Shown: piece by piece, positions 8,788 through 18,261 of the stretch
Position numbering within the stretch: the first letter of the stretch is position 1
Layout: the number at the start of each line of letters is the position of its first letter
NCBI GenBank assembly: GCA_014238155.1
Contig: JABABQ010000021.1
Span: 1 to 64,000, forward strand
Origin: Rhizobiaceae bacterium
GTDB lineage: Bacteria > Pseudomonadota > Alphaproteobacteria > Rhizobiales > Rhizobiaceae
Direction: 5' to 3'
DNA length: 64,000 bases
Position numbers and translations under genes: made by a program
The notes under the pieces: model-generated
The model's input: the letters and a program-made list of their open reading frames with translations, nothing else
What the model was told of the DNA's origin: nothing
Databases searched by the model: none

Positions 8788-8940
8788 GTTCGCTCGCTCA
8801 ACTTGGTTTCCAAACGGTTAATTTTGGCCGGTCATGGCTGCCTTAACCACATTACCGGTTAGGATTTTGTTCATAGTGCTTGTTAGCCCGGAATTCACCC
8901 AATGAAACCAATCTTTGCCCATCTCTTTTTGGAGTTGGCC

Positions 8941-9414
8941 ATGTTTCACCGAATACGCAGCTTTGCTAAATCCACACGTGGCAATGTCGCGTTTATGACG
9001 GCTGGTGCGCTGATGCCAATTTTGACGCTGACGGCCGGTGGACTGGAATTTGCGGAGCGCCAGCGCATTGAAATCTCCATGCAGCATGCAGCTGATACTG
9101 CGGTGATGGCGGCATTCGATAACAGCAAGCGTGGATTTCGCAAAAAAATGCGCCGGGCACATCAATTTTTCGATGCCAATTTTCAACATTCCAATCGGGT
9201 TACGCGGGTCAAAAAACGGCTTGCCGGCAAAGACCTGCGGCAGCGGCTTGTTCTGACCTATCAAGCCAGCGGGCGGGTGCATAGCTTGTTTGGCGAATTG
9301 AACCCATTCACCAACAATATCATAAAAGTGACGTCGCGCGCCGAATTTGTGTATCGCTCTGGTCGCGGACCACGTCTGATCTCTGCGACCTCTTCGCAGG
9401 GCAAGAGCCAATAA
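8941..9414 (+). CDS. TadE/TadG-like pilus-assembly family protein
   Basis: 157 aa from ATG 8941, chosen because GGAG precedes it at a good distance; an ATG at 8902 in frame lacks one. The N-terminus has the TadE/TadG pattern: a short basic leader (KSTRGNVAFM) followed by a single membrane segment (AGALMPILTLTAGG) and then EFAERQRIEISMQHAADTAVMAA, the typical start of the secreted part. Such proteins are minor pseudopilins or Flp-pilus-associated proteins. It is much shorter than TadG with its vWA domain and no other tad/cpa genes are near, so its role is uncertain. Confidence 0.7.
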   Translation: MFHRIRSFAKSTRGNVAFMTAGALMPILTLTAGGLEFAERQRIEISMQHAADTAVMAAFDNSKRGFRKKMRRAHQFFDANFQHSNRVTRVKKRLAGKDLRQRLVLTYQASGRVHSLFGELNPFTNNIIKVTSRAEFVYRSGRGPRLISATSSQGKSQ

Positions 9415-9494
9415 CAATCACTCCCAATTAAAAGTGACTTTCTGCGGCGAACACGGCATATAGATGCCTGTCATTCGCCAGTAGACTGTTTTAA

Positions 9495-12143
9495 ATGCGC
9501 ACAAAATCAACGCCGACAATCAAACTCAAAGACTATAGGCCAGCGATGTTTGGTATTCGCGATGTGCATCTTGATGTCTCACTGGACCCTGAAAAAACGC
9601 ATGTAAACGCGTCTATAACCTTCTTGCGCAGGGACGATACGCCGCCACACGCAGCACTTGTCCTGGATGGCGATGAGCTGAGCCTGACCGGTTTATCGAT
9701 AAATGGTCTCAGTGTTGATCCGAAGGATTACACAGCTACACCGCAGCGGCTCGAAATTCGCAATCTGCCGAATGACCAGATGTTCAAGCTGGATATCCGC
9801 ACCGAACTTGCACCAGCCAGTAACAGCAAGCTGATGGGTTTATATCAAAGCAATGGCGTTTACTGCACCCAGTGTGAAGCAGAAGGCTTTCGCCGCATTA
9901 CCTATTTTCTGGATCGCCCGGATGTGCTGGCCATCTACACGGTTCGCCTGGAGGCTGACCGTGCTTCTTGTCCGCAGCTATTGTCGAACGGCAACCCGGT
10001 CAAGAAAGGGCGCTTGGCAAAGGGCCGTCATTTTGCCATCTGGCACGACCCCCACCCCAAACCATCGTATCTGTTTGCCATGGTTGGCGGTGATCTGGAC
10101 GTCTATAGCGACAAGTTCAAAACCGCTTCGGGCCGCAAGGTGAAACTCAACATCTATGTTGAAAAAGGTAAAGCAGACAGCGCCAAATTCGCCATGGATG
10201 CGCTGAAGCGCTCGATGGTCTGGGATGAGCAAACCTATGGCTGTGAATATGATCTCGACGTTTTCAACATTGTTGCGGTCTCCGATTTCAACATGGGAGC
10301 GATGGAAAATAAGGGCCTCAATGTCTTCAACGACAAATATGTGCTGGCCGATCCGGATGTCGCAACCGACACCGATTACATGCATATTGAAGCGATCATC
10401 GCTCACGAATATTTTCACAACTGGACCGGCAATCGCATCACCTGCCGCGACTGGTTTCAGCTGTGCCTGAAGGAAGGGCTCACTGTATATCGAGATCAGG
10501 AATTTTCCTCCGACCAGCGCTCCCGCCCGGTGCAACGCATACAACAGGTGCGGGGCCTGAAAGGGGGCCAGTTTTCCGAGGATGCGGGACCGCTGGCTCA
10601 CTCGGTGCGTCCGCAGGCTTACAAGGAGATCAACAATTTCTACACCGCAACCGTTTATCAAAAAGGCGCCGAGCTGGTGCGCATGCTGGCCACGCTGGTT
10701 GGACCTGAAGCCTATCGCGCAGGTACCGACCGTTATCTGAGGGACAATGATGGCCGCGCTGCTGTTGTTGAAGACTGGCTTGCTGCATTTGAAGGATCAA
10801 AGGGGATTGATCTGCAACTATTTTCCCGCTGGTATGGTCAGGCTGGAACGCCGCAGCTGAATGTTCAGGAAAAATTCGACCGACGGAAAAAGACTTTGAC
10901 GCTGAGTTTTCAGCAGTCTGTGCCGTCAACGCCGGGTCAGGCCAGAAAACGGGTCGTGCCGATCCCGGTTCGATTTGGCTTTATCAGTAAATCCGGTGAG
11001 CCCGTAACACTGATCAGCCAAAGTCCGGCTGTGCGCGATGACGTCATCGTTGTCGACAAAAAGCGGATGAGCGTAATATTCAAAGAGGTTGCGCAAAAAC
11101 CAGTCGTTTCCCTGTTGCGCGGATTTTCTGCGCCAATTTCCCTCAACTTCAAACAAACTGCCGCCAACAGACTTTTGCGCGCAGCACATGATCCTGATTT
11201 GTATAATCGTTGGGAGGCCCTGAACGGCTACGCCATTGACCTGCTTGTTAAAAATTCAAAATCCAAGGCAACCAATATCCGCGAAGTCGACGCTAAATTT
11301 GTGGATGCAATTGTTCATACTGCCTTCGATGATGGTCTCGACCCGGCCCTGAGAGCGCAGGTGTTAACGCTGCCCAGTGTCCAGGATATTGCCCGGGAAC
11401 TCGGCCGCAATGTCGACCCTGATGTAATCTTCGAGGCCCGCAAGGCCGTGCTGACGGCACTGGGCAAAGCGCTTGGTGAAGAAGGGGTGAACCGACTGGA
11501 ACGCCTCAAGCGGGCGACCGGACGGGCGGCAGATGCAAACCGCGCAGGCGCTCTGCGGGCGCTCAAAAATGCCCTTCTTCCGCTGCTTGTTCAGGCAAAG
11601 CAGAAAGGCGCCCTGGAGTTTTGTGAAAAGCAGTTCCGAAACGCACGCAACATGTCAGACCGCATGGCTGCACTAACCACCCTGGTATTCAATCAGTCCG
11701 ATGCAAAAAAATCAAAATCCGCGCTCGACCACTTCTACAAGCGGTTCCACGACAATCACCTTGTCATCGACAAGTGGTTTTCTGTTCAGGCGATGTTGCC
11801 AGGAGCACGAGGGTTGAACCGCATCAAACAACTGACCCGCCACGAAGCCTTCACGTTGAACAATCCAAACCGTGCGCGGTCGCTGCTGGCGCCTTTTGCA
11901 AATGCCAACATGACGGCATTCCACCGCCCCGACGGCACCGGCTATGAATTTTTTGCAGATCAGGTTCTGGCTCTCGACGAGTTCAATCCGCAAATAGCGG
12001 CCCGATTGCTGACTTTGTTGAATAACTGGAGAATGTTTGACGCCAAACGCAGCGGCAAGGCCAAAAAGGCGCTGCAACGTATCGCTGCATCGGACGGTCT
12101 TTCGCGCGATCTGCAGGAAATTGTGGATCGTACGATTTCCTGA
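9495..12143 (+). CDS. pepN: Aminopeptidase N (M1 metallopeptidase)
   Basis: Cytoplasmic zinc aminopeptidase that trims N-terminal residues from peptides. The 882 aa match the proteobacterial PepN length. The exopeptidase motif GAMEN is at residues 268-272 and the zinc site HEYFH at 304-308, with the third ligand Glu in KEGLT at 327, the exact HExxH-x18-E spacing. The N-terminal beta domain contains the PepN-specific CTQCEAEGFRRITYFLDRPDV block, and the C-terminal helical DUF3458 domain is complete. The PleC-like kinase gene follows after 156 bases in the same direction. Confidence 0.97.
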   Translation: MRTKSTPTIKLKDYRPAMFGIRDVHLDVSLDPEKTHVNASITFLRRDDTPPHAALVLDGDELSLTGLSINGLSVDPKDYTATPQRLEIRNLPNDQMFKLDIRTELAPASNSKLMGLYQSNGVYCTQCEAEGFRRITYFLDRPDVLAIYTVRLEADRASCPQLLSNGNPVKKGRLAKGRHFAIWHDPHPKPSYLFAMVGGDLDVYSDKFKTASGRKVKLNIYVEKGKADSAKFAMDALKRSMVWDEQTYGCEYDLDVFNIVAVSDFNMGAMENKGLNVFNDKYVLADPDVATDTDYMHIEAIIAHEYFHNWTGNRITCRDWFQLCLKEGLTVYRDQEFSSDQRSRPVQRIQQVRGLKGGQFSEDAGPLAHSVRPQAYKEINNFYTATVYQKGAELVRMLATLVGPEAYRAGTDRYLRDNDGRAAVVEDWLAAFEGSKGIDLQLFSRWYGQAGTPQLNVQEKFDRRKKTLTLSFQQSVPSTPGQARKRVVPIPVRFGFISKSGEPVTLISQSPAVRDDVIVVDKKRMSVIFKEVAQKPVVSLLRGFSAPISLNFKQTAANRLLRAAHDPDLYNRWEALNGYAIDLLVKNSKSKATNIREVDAKFVDAIVHTAFDDGLDPALRAQVLTLPSVQDIARELGRNVDPDVIFEARKAVLTALGKALGEEGVNRLERLKRATGRAADANRAGALRALKNALLPLLVQAKQKGALEFCEKQFRNARNMSDRMAALTTLVFNQSDAKKSKSALDHFYKRFHDNHLVIDKWFSVQAMLPGARGLNRIKQLTRHEAFTLNNPNRARSLLAPFANANMTAFHRPDGTGYEFFADQVLALDEFNPQIAARLLTLLNNWRMFDAKRSGKAKKALQRIAASDGLSRDLQEIVDRTIS

Positions 12144-12299
12144 ACTATTCCCGTTGCAAAATTAGCAAGATTTGAGGGTGGACATCGCCTTTTGACTGGA
12201 TTCAAATGAGAGTGATTCGTTTTGCCGCGCTGGGGTAGTTTAGCGGCAGTGATCGGTCAGCAGTTCTCAGTAAACAGTATTAGATTCAGGAGGCATGGA

Positions 12300-14708
12300 A
12301 TGGAGCAGGCGAACGCCAATGGCGTACGCGGCGGCTGGAATGATTCCCAAAACGGTGAATCACATCGGCACGGTCAAAGGCAGACGCATGCCTCTCCGCT
12401 CCTCGCGCTGAGCGGCCATGCAAGACAATTGTCGGCTCCTTTGTGGACCAAGTTTCTTCGCTCCGAAACGCTTCTGCGACGCAGCATCCCGGTTTTAATA
12501 ATTGCCCTGCTGGTCATGGTGGCAGGTGCCAGAACCGGCTCCCTGCTTGGATCAGCCGATCGCCTGCAGGATACCGCACATCAGCAGATTTCGCTGTTCG
12601 CCAATTTTCTGTCGCTCAGGATTGAAACCAACAGCCCGCAGCAAGACATAAATGCCGGACTTCAAGAGCAGACCGCATCGACCTTGCTGAATGAAGCTTT
12701 GACAGGATTGAATCTGCCCGCGGGTCAGGCGGCATACCTGTTCAACCTGCAAGGCAAGCTGGTTGCGCAATCGCCCCACGACCCGGCCTTTGAACGGGTA
12801 AATCTGACCCGCCTTGCCGGTGGCAGCCAATTAATGACCCTGTCAGAGCGTCATGCGGGTGTACGCTCCATCCTTCTGGATGGTGAAAACTCAGCCTACG
12901 CCACGTTGCGCCCGGTGCGACTGAATGGTGAAATTGCGGGGCATTTGATGGTCAGTTGGCTGCATGAGCAGCTCTATGCCAAATGGTACCAGCAGGTCAG
13001 ACTTAACATCACTTTGTTTCTGGCCATAAGTTCCGTGCTTTTGGTCTTTCTGTACGCCTATTTTACCCAAGGGGCACGGGCGCGCGAATCCGACAATCTT
13101 TTCCTGGAAACAAATGCCAGGTTCGATACCGCCCTTGCCCGTGGCCGCTGCGGACTTTGGGACTGGGACTTGTCACGTGGCCGCATCGTCTGGTCGCGAT
13201 CTATGTACCAAATGCTGGGCATGGAACCGACAGACAAATTTATGGGGTATGGTGACCTTGCCCATCTGTTGCATGTCGAAGATCAGGACATGATCGCACT
13301 CGCCAATTCAGCTTTTCAATCGAGTCAGAAGCAAATCGATCACAGATTTCGCATCATGCATTCGTCGGGCACATGGGTGTGGATGCGCATTCGTGCAGAA
13401 CTGGTGCGCTACAAAGGTGCTGATCCGCACCTGATCGGCATCGCCGTAGATATTTCTGAGCAAGAAGCGCTGAAACAGAAAAGCCTCGACGCCGACATCC
13501 GTTTGCGCGATGCAATCGAAAATATCTCGGAAGCTTTCGTTTTGTGGGATTCCAAAAAGCGTCTGGTCATGTGCAACAGCAAATACCAGCAACTTTACAA
13601 ACTTCCCGCCAGCGCCGTCACCAACGGCAATTCACATAACGAAGTCATGGCCCAAAGCCGCAAGCCGAAGGTTCGCCATCAGATCAAAACCGATCGTAAA
13701 CCCGATAAGGGTGTCCAGACATTCGAGGCGCAGATCGATGACGGTCGATGGTTACAAATCAGCGAGCGTCGCACTCAGGACGGTGGCTTTGTTTCGGTTG
13801 GTACAGATATTACCCAGATCAAACGCAATCAGGAGAAGCTGGTCGAGTCCGAACGGCGGCAAATGGCGACCATTGCCGACTTGCGAAAAACCCAGCAGGA
13901 ACTTGAACGTCAGGCTCAAAAGCTGGTCGAATTTGCAGACAATCTCAACGAAGAAAAAATGCGGGCCGATGCCGGTAACAAGGCCAAATCAGAATTTTTG
14001 GCGAACATTTCCCACGAGTTGCGCACCCCGCTGAACGCCATTATCGGATTTTCAGATATCATGCGCAGCAACATGTTTGGCCCGCTTGGGTCCAACAAAT
14101 ACGAAGAATATGCCGATGATATTCATGATTCCGGAAACTTCCTGCTGGGCGTGATAAACGATGTTCTGGACATGTCGAAAATCGAGGCCGGGCGCTTCCA
14201 GCTGCAGCCAGAAACTGTACATTTGCACGAGTTGCTCGACGAGACACTGCGTATCATCAAGGTTCAGGCTGATGAGGCGGAAATCAAAGTCGGGCAGAAA
14301 ATTCCAAAGTCTCTGGAGCTCGTGGCAGACCGTCGGGCTGTCAAACAGATCTTTCTCAATCTGCTGTCAAATGCGGTCAAATTCACCCCTGAAAATGGCA
14401 AGATTGATGTCACGGCCAAAGCTTTGAAAAATGATGTGAACATTGTCATTCGCGACAATGGCATTGGTATTTCACCGGAGGCTCTCGACCGTCTGGGCCA
14501 GCCCTTCGAACAGGTACAGGACCAGTTCACCAAAGATCACAAGGGAAGTGGATTGGGGCTCGCAATCGCGCGTTCATTGACCGCACTGCATGGCGGGACT
14601 TTCAAGATCACGTCGGAACCGGGGAAAGGCACCACCGTATCTGTGCGGTTGCCATTTAAATGCCAGCAGCCCGAATGCGTCTCAACACAAGATGCGGAAG
14701 CTGCTTGA
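12300..14708 (+). CDS. pleC: PAS sensor histidine kinase, PleC/PdhS-like
   Basis: Membrane sensor kinase of about 802 aa. ATG 12300 is preferred because AGGAGG lies 6 nt before it. Order of parts: hydrophobic segment (IPVLIIALLVMVAGA, about residues 63-77), a periplasmic sensor region of about 190 aa, a second segment (ITLFLAISSVLLVFLYAYF), two PAS domains (GLWDWDLSRGRIVWSR and the later FVLWDSKKRLVMCNSKY), HisKA with SHELRTPLNAIIGFSDIM (phospho-His 572), and HATPase_c with the N, G1 and G2 boxes. The H-box is that of the DivJ/PleC/PdhS family acting on DivK and PleD. The position next to pepN and glnE matches pleC in rhizobia as I recall it, so the symbol is inferred from context as well as domains. 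Confidence 0.8.
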   Translation: MEQANANGVRGGWNDSQNGESHRHGQRQTHASPLLALSGHARQLSAPLWTKFLRSETLLRRSIPVLIIALLVMVAGARTGSLLGSADRLQDTAHQQISLFANFLSLRIETNSPQQDINAGLQEQTASTLLNEALTGLNLPAGQAAYLFNLQGKLVAQSPHDPAFERVNLTRLAGGSQLMTLSERHAGVRSILLDGENSAYATLRPVRLNGEIAGHLMVSWLHEQLYAKWYQQVRLNITLFLAISSVLLVFLYAYFTQGARARESDNLFLETNARFDTALARGRCGLWDWDLSRGRIVWSRSMYQMLGMEPTDKFMGYGDLAHLLHVEDQDMIALANSAFQSSQKQIDHRFRIMHSSGTWVWMRIRAELVRYKGADPHLIGIAVDISEQEALKQKSLDADIRLRDAIENISEAFVLWDSKKRLVMCNSKYQQLYKLPASAVTNGNSHNEVMAQSRKPKVRHQIKTDRKPDKGVQTFEAQIDDGRWLQISERRTQDGGFVSVGTDITQIKRNQEKLVESERRQMATIADLRKTQQELERQAQKLVEFADNLNEEKMRADAGNKAKSEFLANISHELRTPLNAIIGFSDIMRSNMFGPLGSNKYEEYADDIHDSGNFLLGVINDVLDMSKIEAGRFQLQPETVHLHELLDETLRIIKVQADEAEIKVGQKIPKSLELVADRRAVKQIFLNLLSNAVKFTPENGKIDVTAKALKNDVNIVIRDNGIGISPEALDRLGQPFEQVQDQFTKDHKGSGLGLAIARSLTALHGGTFKITSEPGKGTTVSVRLPFKCQQPECVSTQDAEAA

Positions 14709-14725
14709 TGCGGTATTTGGTGGAT

Positions 14726-14748
14726 AGCCGCCGCCACGCCCGGCGGCT
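14726..14748. terminator. GC-rich hairpin between convergent genes
   Basis: AGCCGCCG and CGGCGGCT form an 8-bp stem with a 7-nt loop, midway between the convergent pleC-like and EF-hand stop codons. There is no T run, so an intrinsic terminator is only a possibility. Confidence 0.4.
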
Positions 14749-14757
14749 TGTCCAACT

Positions 14758-15240
14758 CTAAAGTTCGTCGCTATTGCGTGAATGACGACGTTTGTGACGA
14801 CGCTCACCATTTCGCCCGCGGCGCATACCTTTGCGACCCTTGCGCATTTCAGACTTCTCGACAAAACCGTCATCATTGCGATCCATCAATGCAAAGCGCT
14901 TCTTGGCCCGATTTTCGATTTCATCTTTGGTGACTTTGCCATCGCCGTTGAAATCCATGCGCTTCAACATACGCGCCGCCCGGCGTTCGTCACGTCCGCG
15001 CTGAATACGGTCTGCCATTTCTGCAACAGAAATTTCGCCATCCTTGTTGCTGTCGGCCTTGTCGAAACGTGTGGAAGCCTGATTGACAAGTTCGTCCAGT
15101 GTCAGCTTGCCGTCTTTATTGATATCAGCTCTCTTCAGGATTTGCCCTTGGCGCCCATGCTTTTGCTGCGCCAGAACGGCGGTGCTTGTCATAGCGGCGA
15201 CGGATGCAGCAGCTATGAAGATGATTGAAGTTTTCTTCAT
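14758..15240 (-). CDS. Secreted EF-hand calcium-binding protein
   Basis: 160 aa with a Sec signal peptide (residues 1-24, cleavage after AVLA). Four canonical EF-hand loops follow: DINKDGKLTLDE, DSNKDGEISVAE, DFNGDGKVTKDE and DRNDDGFVEKSE, each with Asp/Asn ligands at positions 1, 3 and 5 and Glu at 12. The C-terminus is a highly basic Arg/Gly/His tail. A periplasmic calcium sensor or buffer is likely; no partner is known. The ATG is 3 nt after the glnE stop, so it is probably the last gene of the RR-HK-glnE transcript. Confidence 0.85.
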   Translation of the reverse strand: MKKTSIIFIAAASVAAMTSTAVLAQQKHGRQGQILKRADINKDGKLTLDELVNQASTRFDKADSNKDGEISVAEMADRIQRGRDERRAARMLKRMDFNGDGKVTKDEIENRAKKRFALMDRNDDGFVEKSEMRKGRKGMRRGRNGERRHKRRHSRNSDEL

Positions 15241-15243
15241 GTT

Positions 15244-18200
15244 TCAGTCCTTTTCTGACCCAGCCCCCTGGGAATGTGCGGCATAGGTCTTCAACCGCGC
15301 GACAAATATTTGCCGAACCGCACGTCGACTGTCTTTCAGAAATGCTTCGGCCGATTTCATGTCTGGCAGATCAAGCTGCCTGAGCAACAATTCGATCATG
15401 CCTTGAGGCCCATCCTTGGGATGGACTTCACTATCAAGACACAGCCTTAGCACCTGAATGACATTGAGATAATAGGCGTGAGCCTGCTGCAAAGTCACAT
15501 TATCATTCTGTAATTCTAACACCGTAATCTCGCCCAGTGTTTGTGCAGTCGTGGGCTGTTTGTCGACGCGGCTGAACAGAATTTCGGTCTGGGTGAGAAA
15601 TTCGATATCGATCAGTCCGCCTTTGGCAAGTTTAACATCCCAGTCATCGCGGGGGGGGCGCTCTTCATCCATCAATTTGCGCATCTTCAGGATATCATCC
15701 GCCATTTTTGGCAAATCGCAGTCTTTCGTGATGGACTGCCTGATGACCTTGGTGACCTTGTCGGAGAATTTTGATGAAGAGCCAAGGACCCGGGCACGCG
15801 TCAGGGCCAACCTCTCCCACGTCCATGCGCTCTCCTCATAGTGACGTTCCAGCGCCACAAGGCTGGTCGCCAAAGGGCCAGCAGCACCGTGGGGCCGGAG
15901 GCGAAAATCCAGCTCATACACGACGCCCTGGGCCGTCGGAGCGTTCATTGCGGCAATCAACCGCTGAGTAAATCGGCCGAAATATTGCGACGCGTGAAGC
16001 GGTCGGCGACCATCTGATTCGTCCTGATCGGCGGAATATTCATAAATCAGCATGACGTCGAGATCAGAACCTGCTGTCAATTCATGGGTACCGAGATTGC
16101 CCATGCCGACAATTGCGTATTTGGCGCCAGGTACCCTGCCGTGATCTTCAACGAAAACTTTCTCAACCCAGTCTGCCATCGCCAGCAACAGGGTTTCTGC
16201 CAGCAAGGAAAACATTTCTCCCGCTTCCGCCGCCGTCACCGCTCCGCTGATCAGGCGAATACCAACCAAAAAGCGTTGCTCGGCTGCAAAAATCCGCACC
16301 CGGTCAAGACCATCTTCATAGTCACGCGCCTGACCGAGACTGCGGTCGAGAGCCGATTGCCAGAACTTGATATCCGGTTTGATGTCAAAAAATCCCGGCT
16401 CCAGCACACCATCAAAGACATGGGGACGGCGGGTAATTATTCGCGCCAGACGAGGTGCTGCGCTGAGCACCGAAACCAGCAGGTTCAGCAATTTGCCATT
16501 CGCCTGCAGTACCGAAAATAACTGAATGCCTGCTGGCAGACCCTGCAAAAATGTATCAAAGGCCCAGAGGGTTTCGTCGGCCCGGCGGGTTTCCACGAAA
16601 GCTTTCAACAGCGCTGGTGTCAGCGCGGTGAGCTGCTCGCGCGCCGCAGCTGACTGAACCACGGGATGTCGCCCATAATGCCAGCCCTTGACGATGCCAA
16701 TGGTGCGCGATGGCTCTTCAAAGCCCATGGACTGCAGGCTTTCAATGGTGCCGGGATCGTCATCATCGCCGGTAAAGGACAGATTTCCAAACTCCGTCGA
16801 TAATTGATCCCCACTGGCAAACAGTGCTGCATAGTGTGATTCAACCGTTTCAAGATGGGTCACCAGCAAGGTCGAGAACTTCGCCACGGATGCCATGCCA
16901 CAAAGGCGTGCGACCTGCTCCAGACCAGCATCGTCTTCAGGCAATGTGTGGGTTTGGTCGTCGGCAATAATCTGTAATCGATGTTCCACATCACGCAAAA
17001 AGGCGTAACTGATGGCCAGTTCCTCTGCCACCGGTTTTTCGATCCAGCTCTGTTGGTGCAACAGGTTCAGCATCTCAACAGTGCGCTTTTCCCGCAACAC
17101 CGGATTGCGCCCACCGGCAATCAATTGTTGGGTTTGCACAAAAAACTCGATCTCACGGATGCCACCCCGTCCAAGTTTTACATTGTGCCCTGGCACGGCC
17201 ACTTCATTATAGCCGCGGTGGGTCTGGATCTGACGCTTAATCGAATGCACGTCGGCAATCGCCGCATAATCGAGATAACGCCGCCAGACAAAGGGCGTCA
17301 ACTCGTTTAAAAACGCATCACCCGCCTTGGTATCACCGGCCACCACCCGCGCCTTGATCAGGGCAGCACGCTCCCAGTTCTGGCCGCGCGATTCATAATA
17401 ATTGAGTGCGATTGGCAAAGGAATGGCCAGCGGCATGGATCCGGGGTCGGGACGCAATCGCAAATCGGTTCGAAAAACATAGCCCTCCGCCGTGCGCTCC
17501 TGCAGAATACGCACCAGCGACTTGGTCAACCGGACAAACAGTTTGACGCTCTCATCGGGATCGGTGATGGCCTCAACTTCCGGGTCGAAGACAACAATCA
17601 GGTCAATATCGCTGGAAAAGTTCAGCTCTCCCGCCCCGTGCTTGCCCATCGCGAGGACAAAATACCCGCTATCCCGCTCGGGATCATGCGGATGCGGCAA
17701 GACGATTTTATCTTGCTGGTGTGCAGAATGAAGAAGATGGCGGACCACAGCACGAACGGCTGAATCTGCGGTGCGGCTGATGACGCGGCTGACTTTTTCC
17801 CAACTCCACCAACCACCCAGATCTGCCAGACCGCAAATCAATGCTGCCTGTCGCTTGGCCTGCCGCAGCGCGATGCCCAGTCCGGCTTCGTCTTGCAAAT
17901 GAAAATCGTCGGTTTCAATTTGTCCCAGACATAATTCCAGCGCGGTGTCGAAACCGTCCTCATGACACTGCTTGATAATATGCGGAAAATGTCGCGCCAG
18001 ATCGGCAAGATAGGGTGACAGGTCAAAAACCGCCTGCAGGAAACGGACGGTCACCTGTTGGGTATCGAGCGCGGCGGCAAATGCCTTCAGATCTCGTTGC
18101 CCGGCACGCTCGACCCAATCGCCGTACCGCCGCTCTCCGTCTCCCGATCGCCGCGCTTTAATTTCCAGGCGCGGTTTAACGAGCTTGTGAGCCTCGCTGA

Positions 18201-18246
18201 TTGCCATATCGGTTGGTTTGAACCCGGAAAGTTGTTTTTTACCCAT
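15244..18246 (-). CDS. glnE: Bifunctional glutamine synthetase adenylyltransferase/deadenylase
   Basis: Adds or removes AMP on glutamine synthetase in response to PII and glutamine, tuning nitrogen assimilation. The 1000 aa hold the two nucleotidyltransferase domains of GlnE: an N-terminal adenylyl-removase domain with LNFSSDIDLIVVFD (about residues 210-223) and a C-terminal adenylyltransferase domain with ELTAGSDLDVMLIYEY (about 725-740); the paired Asp residues in each bind the metals. Start ATG 18244-18246 is 15 nt after the upstream histidine kinase stop. The EF-hand gene follows after 3 nt. Confidence 0.97.
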   Translation of the reverse strand: MGKKQLSGFKPTDMAISEAHKLVKPRLEIKARRSGDGERRYGDWVERAGQRDLKAFAAALDTQQVTVRFLQAVFDLSPYLADLARHFPHIIKQCHEDGFDTALELCLGQIETDDFHLQDEAGLGIALRQAKRQAALICGLADLGGWWSWEKVSRVISRTADSAVRAVVRHLLHSAHQQDKIVLPHPHDPERDSGYFVLAMGKHGAGELNFSSDIDLIVVFDPEVEAITDPDESVKLFVRLTKSLVRILQERTAEGYVFRTDLRLRPDPGSMPLAIPLPIALNYYESRGQNWERAALIKARVVAGDTKAGDAFLNELTPFVWRRYLDYAAIADVHSIKRQIQTHRGYNEVAVPGHNVKLGRGGIREIEFFVQTQQLIAGGRNPVLREKRTVEMLNLLHQQSWIEKPVAEELAISYAFLRDVEHRLQIIADDQTHTLPEDDAGLEQVARLCGMASVAKFSTLLVTHLETVESHYAALFASGDQLSTEFGNLSFTGDDDDPGTIESLQSMGFEEPSRTIGIVKGWHYGRHPVVQSAAAREQLTALTPALLKAFVETRRADETLWAFDTFLQGLPAGIQLFSVLQANGKLLNLLVSVLSAAPRLARIITRRPHVFDGVLEPGFFDIKPDIKFWQSALDRSLGQARDYEDGLDRVRIFAAEQRFLVGIRLISGAVTAAEAGEMFSLLAETLLLAMADWVEKVFVEDHGRVPGAKYAIVGMGNLGTHELTAGSDLDVMLIYEYSADQDESDGRRPLHASQYFGRFTQRLIAAMNAPTAQGVVYELDFRLRPHGAAGPLATSLVALERHYEESAWTWERLALTRARVLGSSSKFSDKVTKVIRQSITKDCDLPKMADDILKMRKLMDEERPPRDDWDVKLAKGGLIDIEFLTQTEILFSRVDKQPTTAQTLGEITVLELQNDNVTLQQAHAYYLNVIQVLRLCLDSEVHPKDGPQGMIELLLRQLDLPDMKSAEAFLKDSRRAVRQIFVARLKTYAAHSQGAGSEKD

Positions 18247-18261
18247 GTCCCATCATGCCAA

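Noticed and set aside
8818-9417. 199-codon frame opposite the TadE/TadG-like gene
   Set aside because: The plus-strand frame has a ribosome site, a membrane segment and the TadE/TadG pattern; the minus frame has none.
12144-12299. Possible tRNA-like GGGGTAGTTTAGCGG sequence upstream of the PleC-like gene
   Set aside because: No cloverleaf, anticodon stem or T-loop (GTTCRA) can be built around it.
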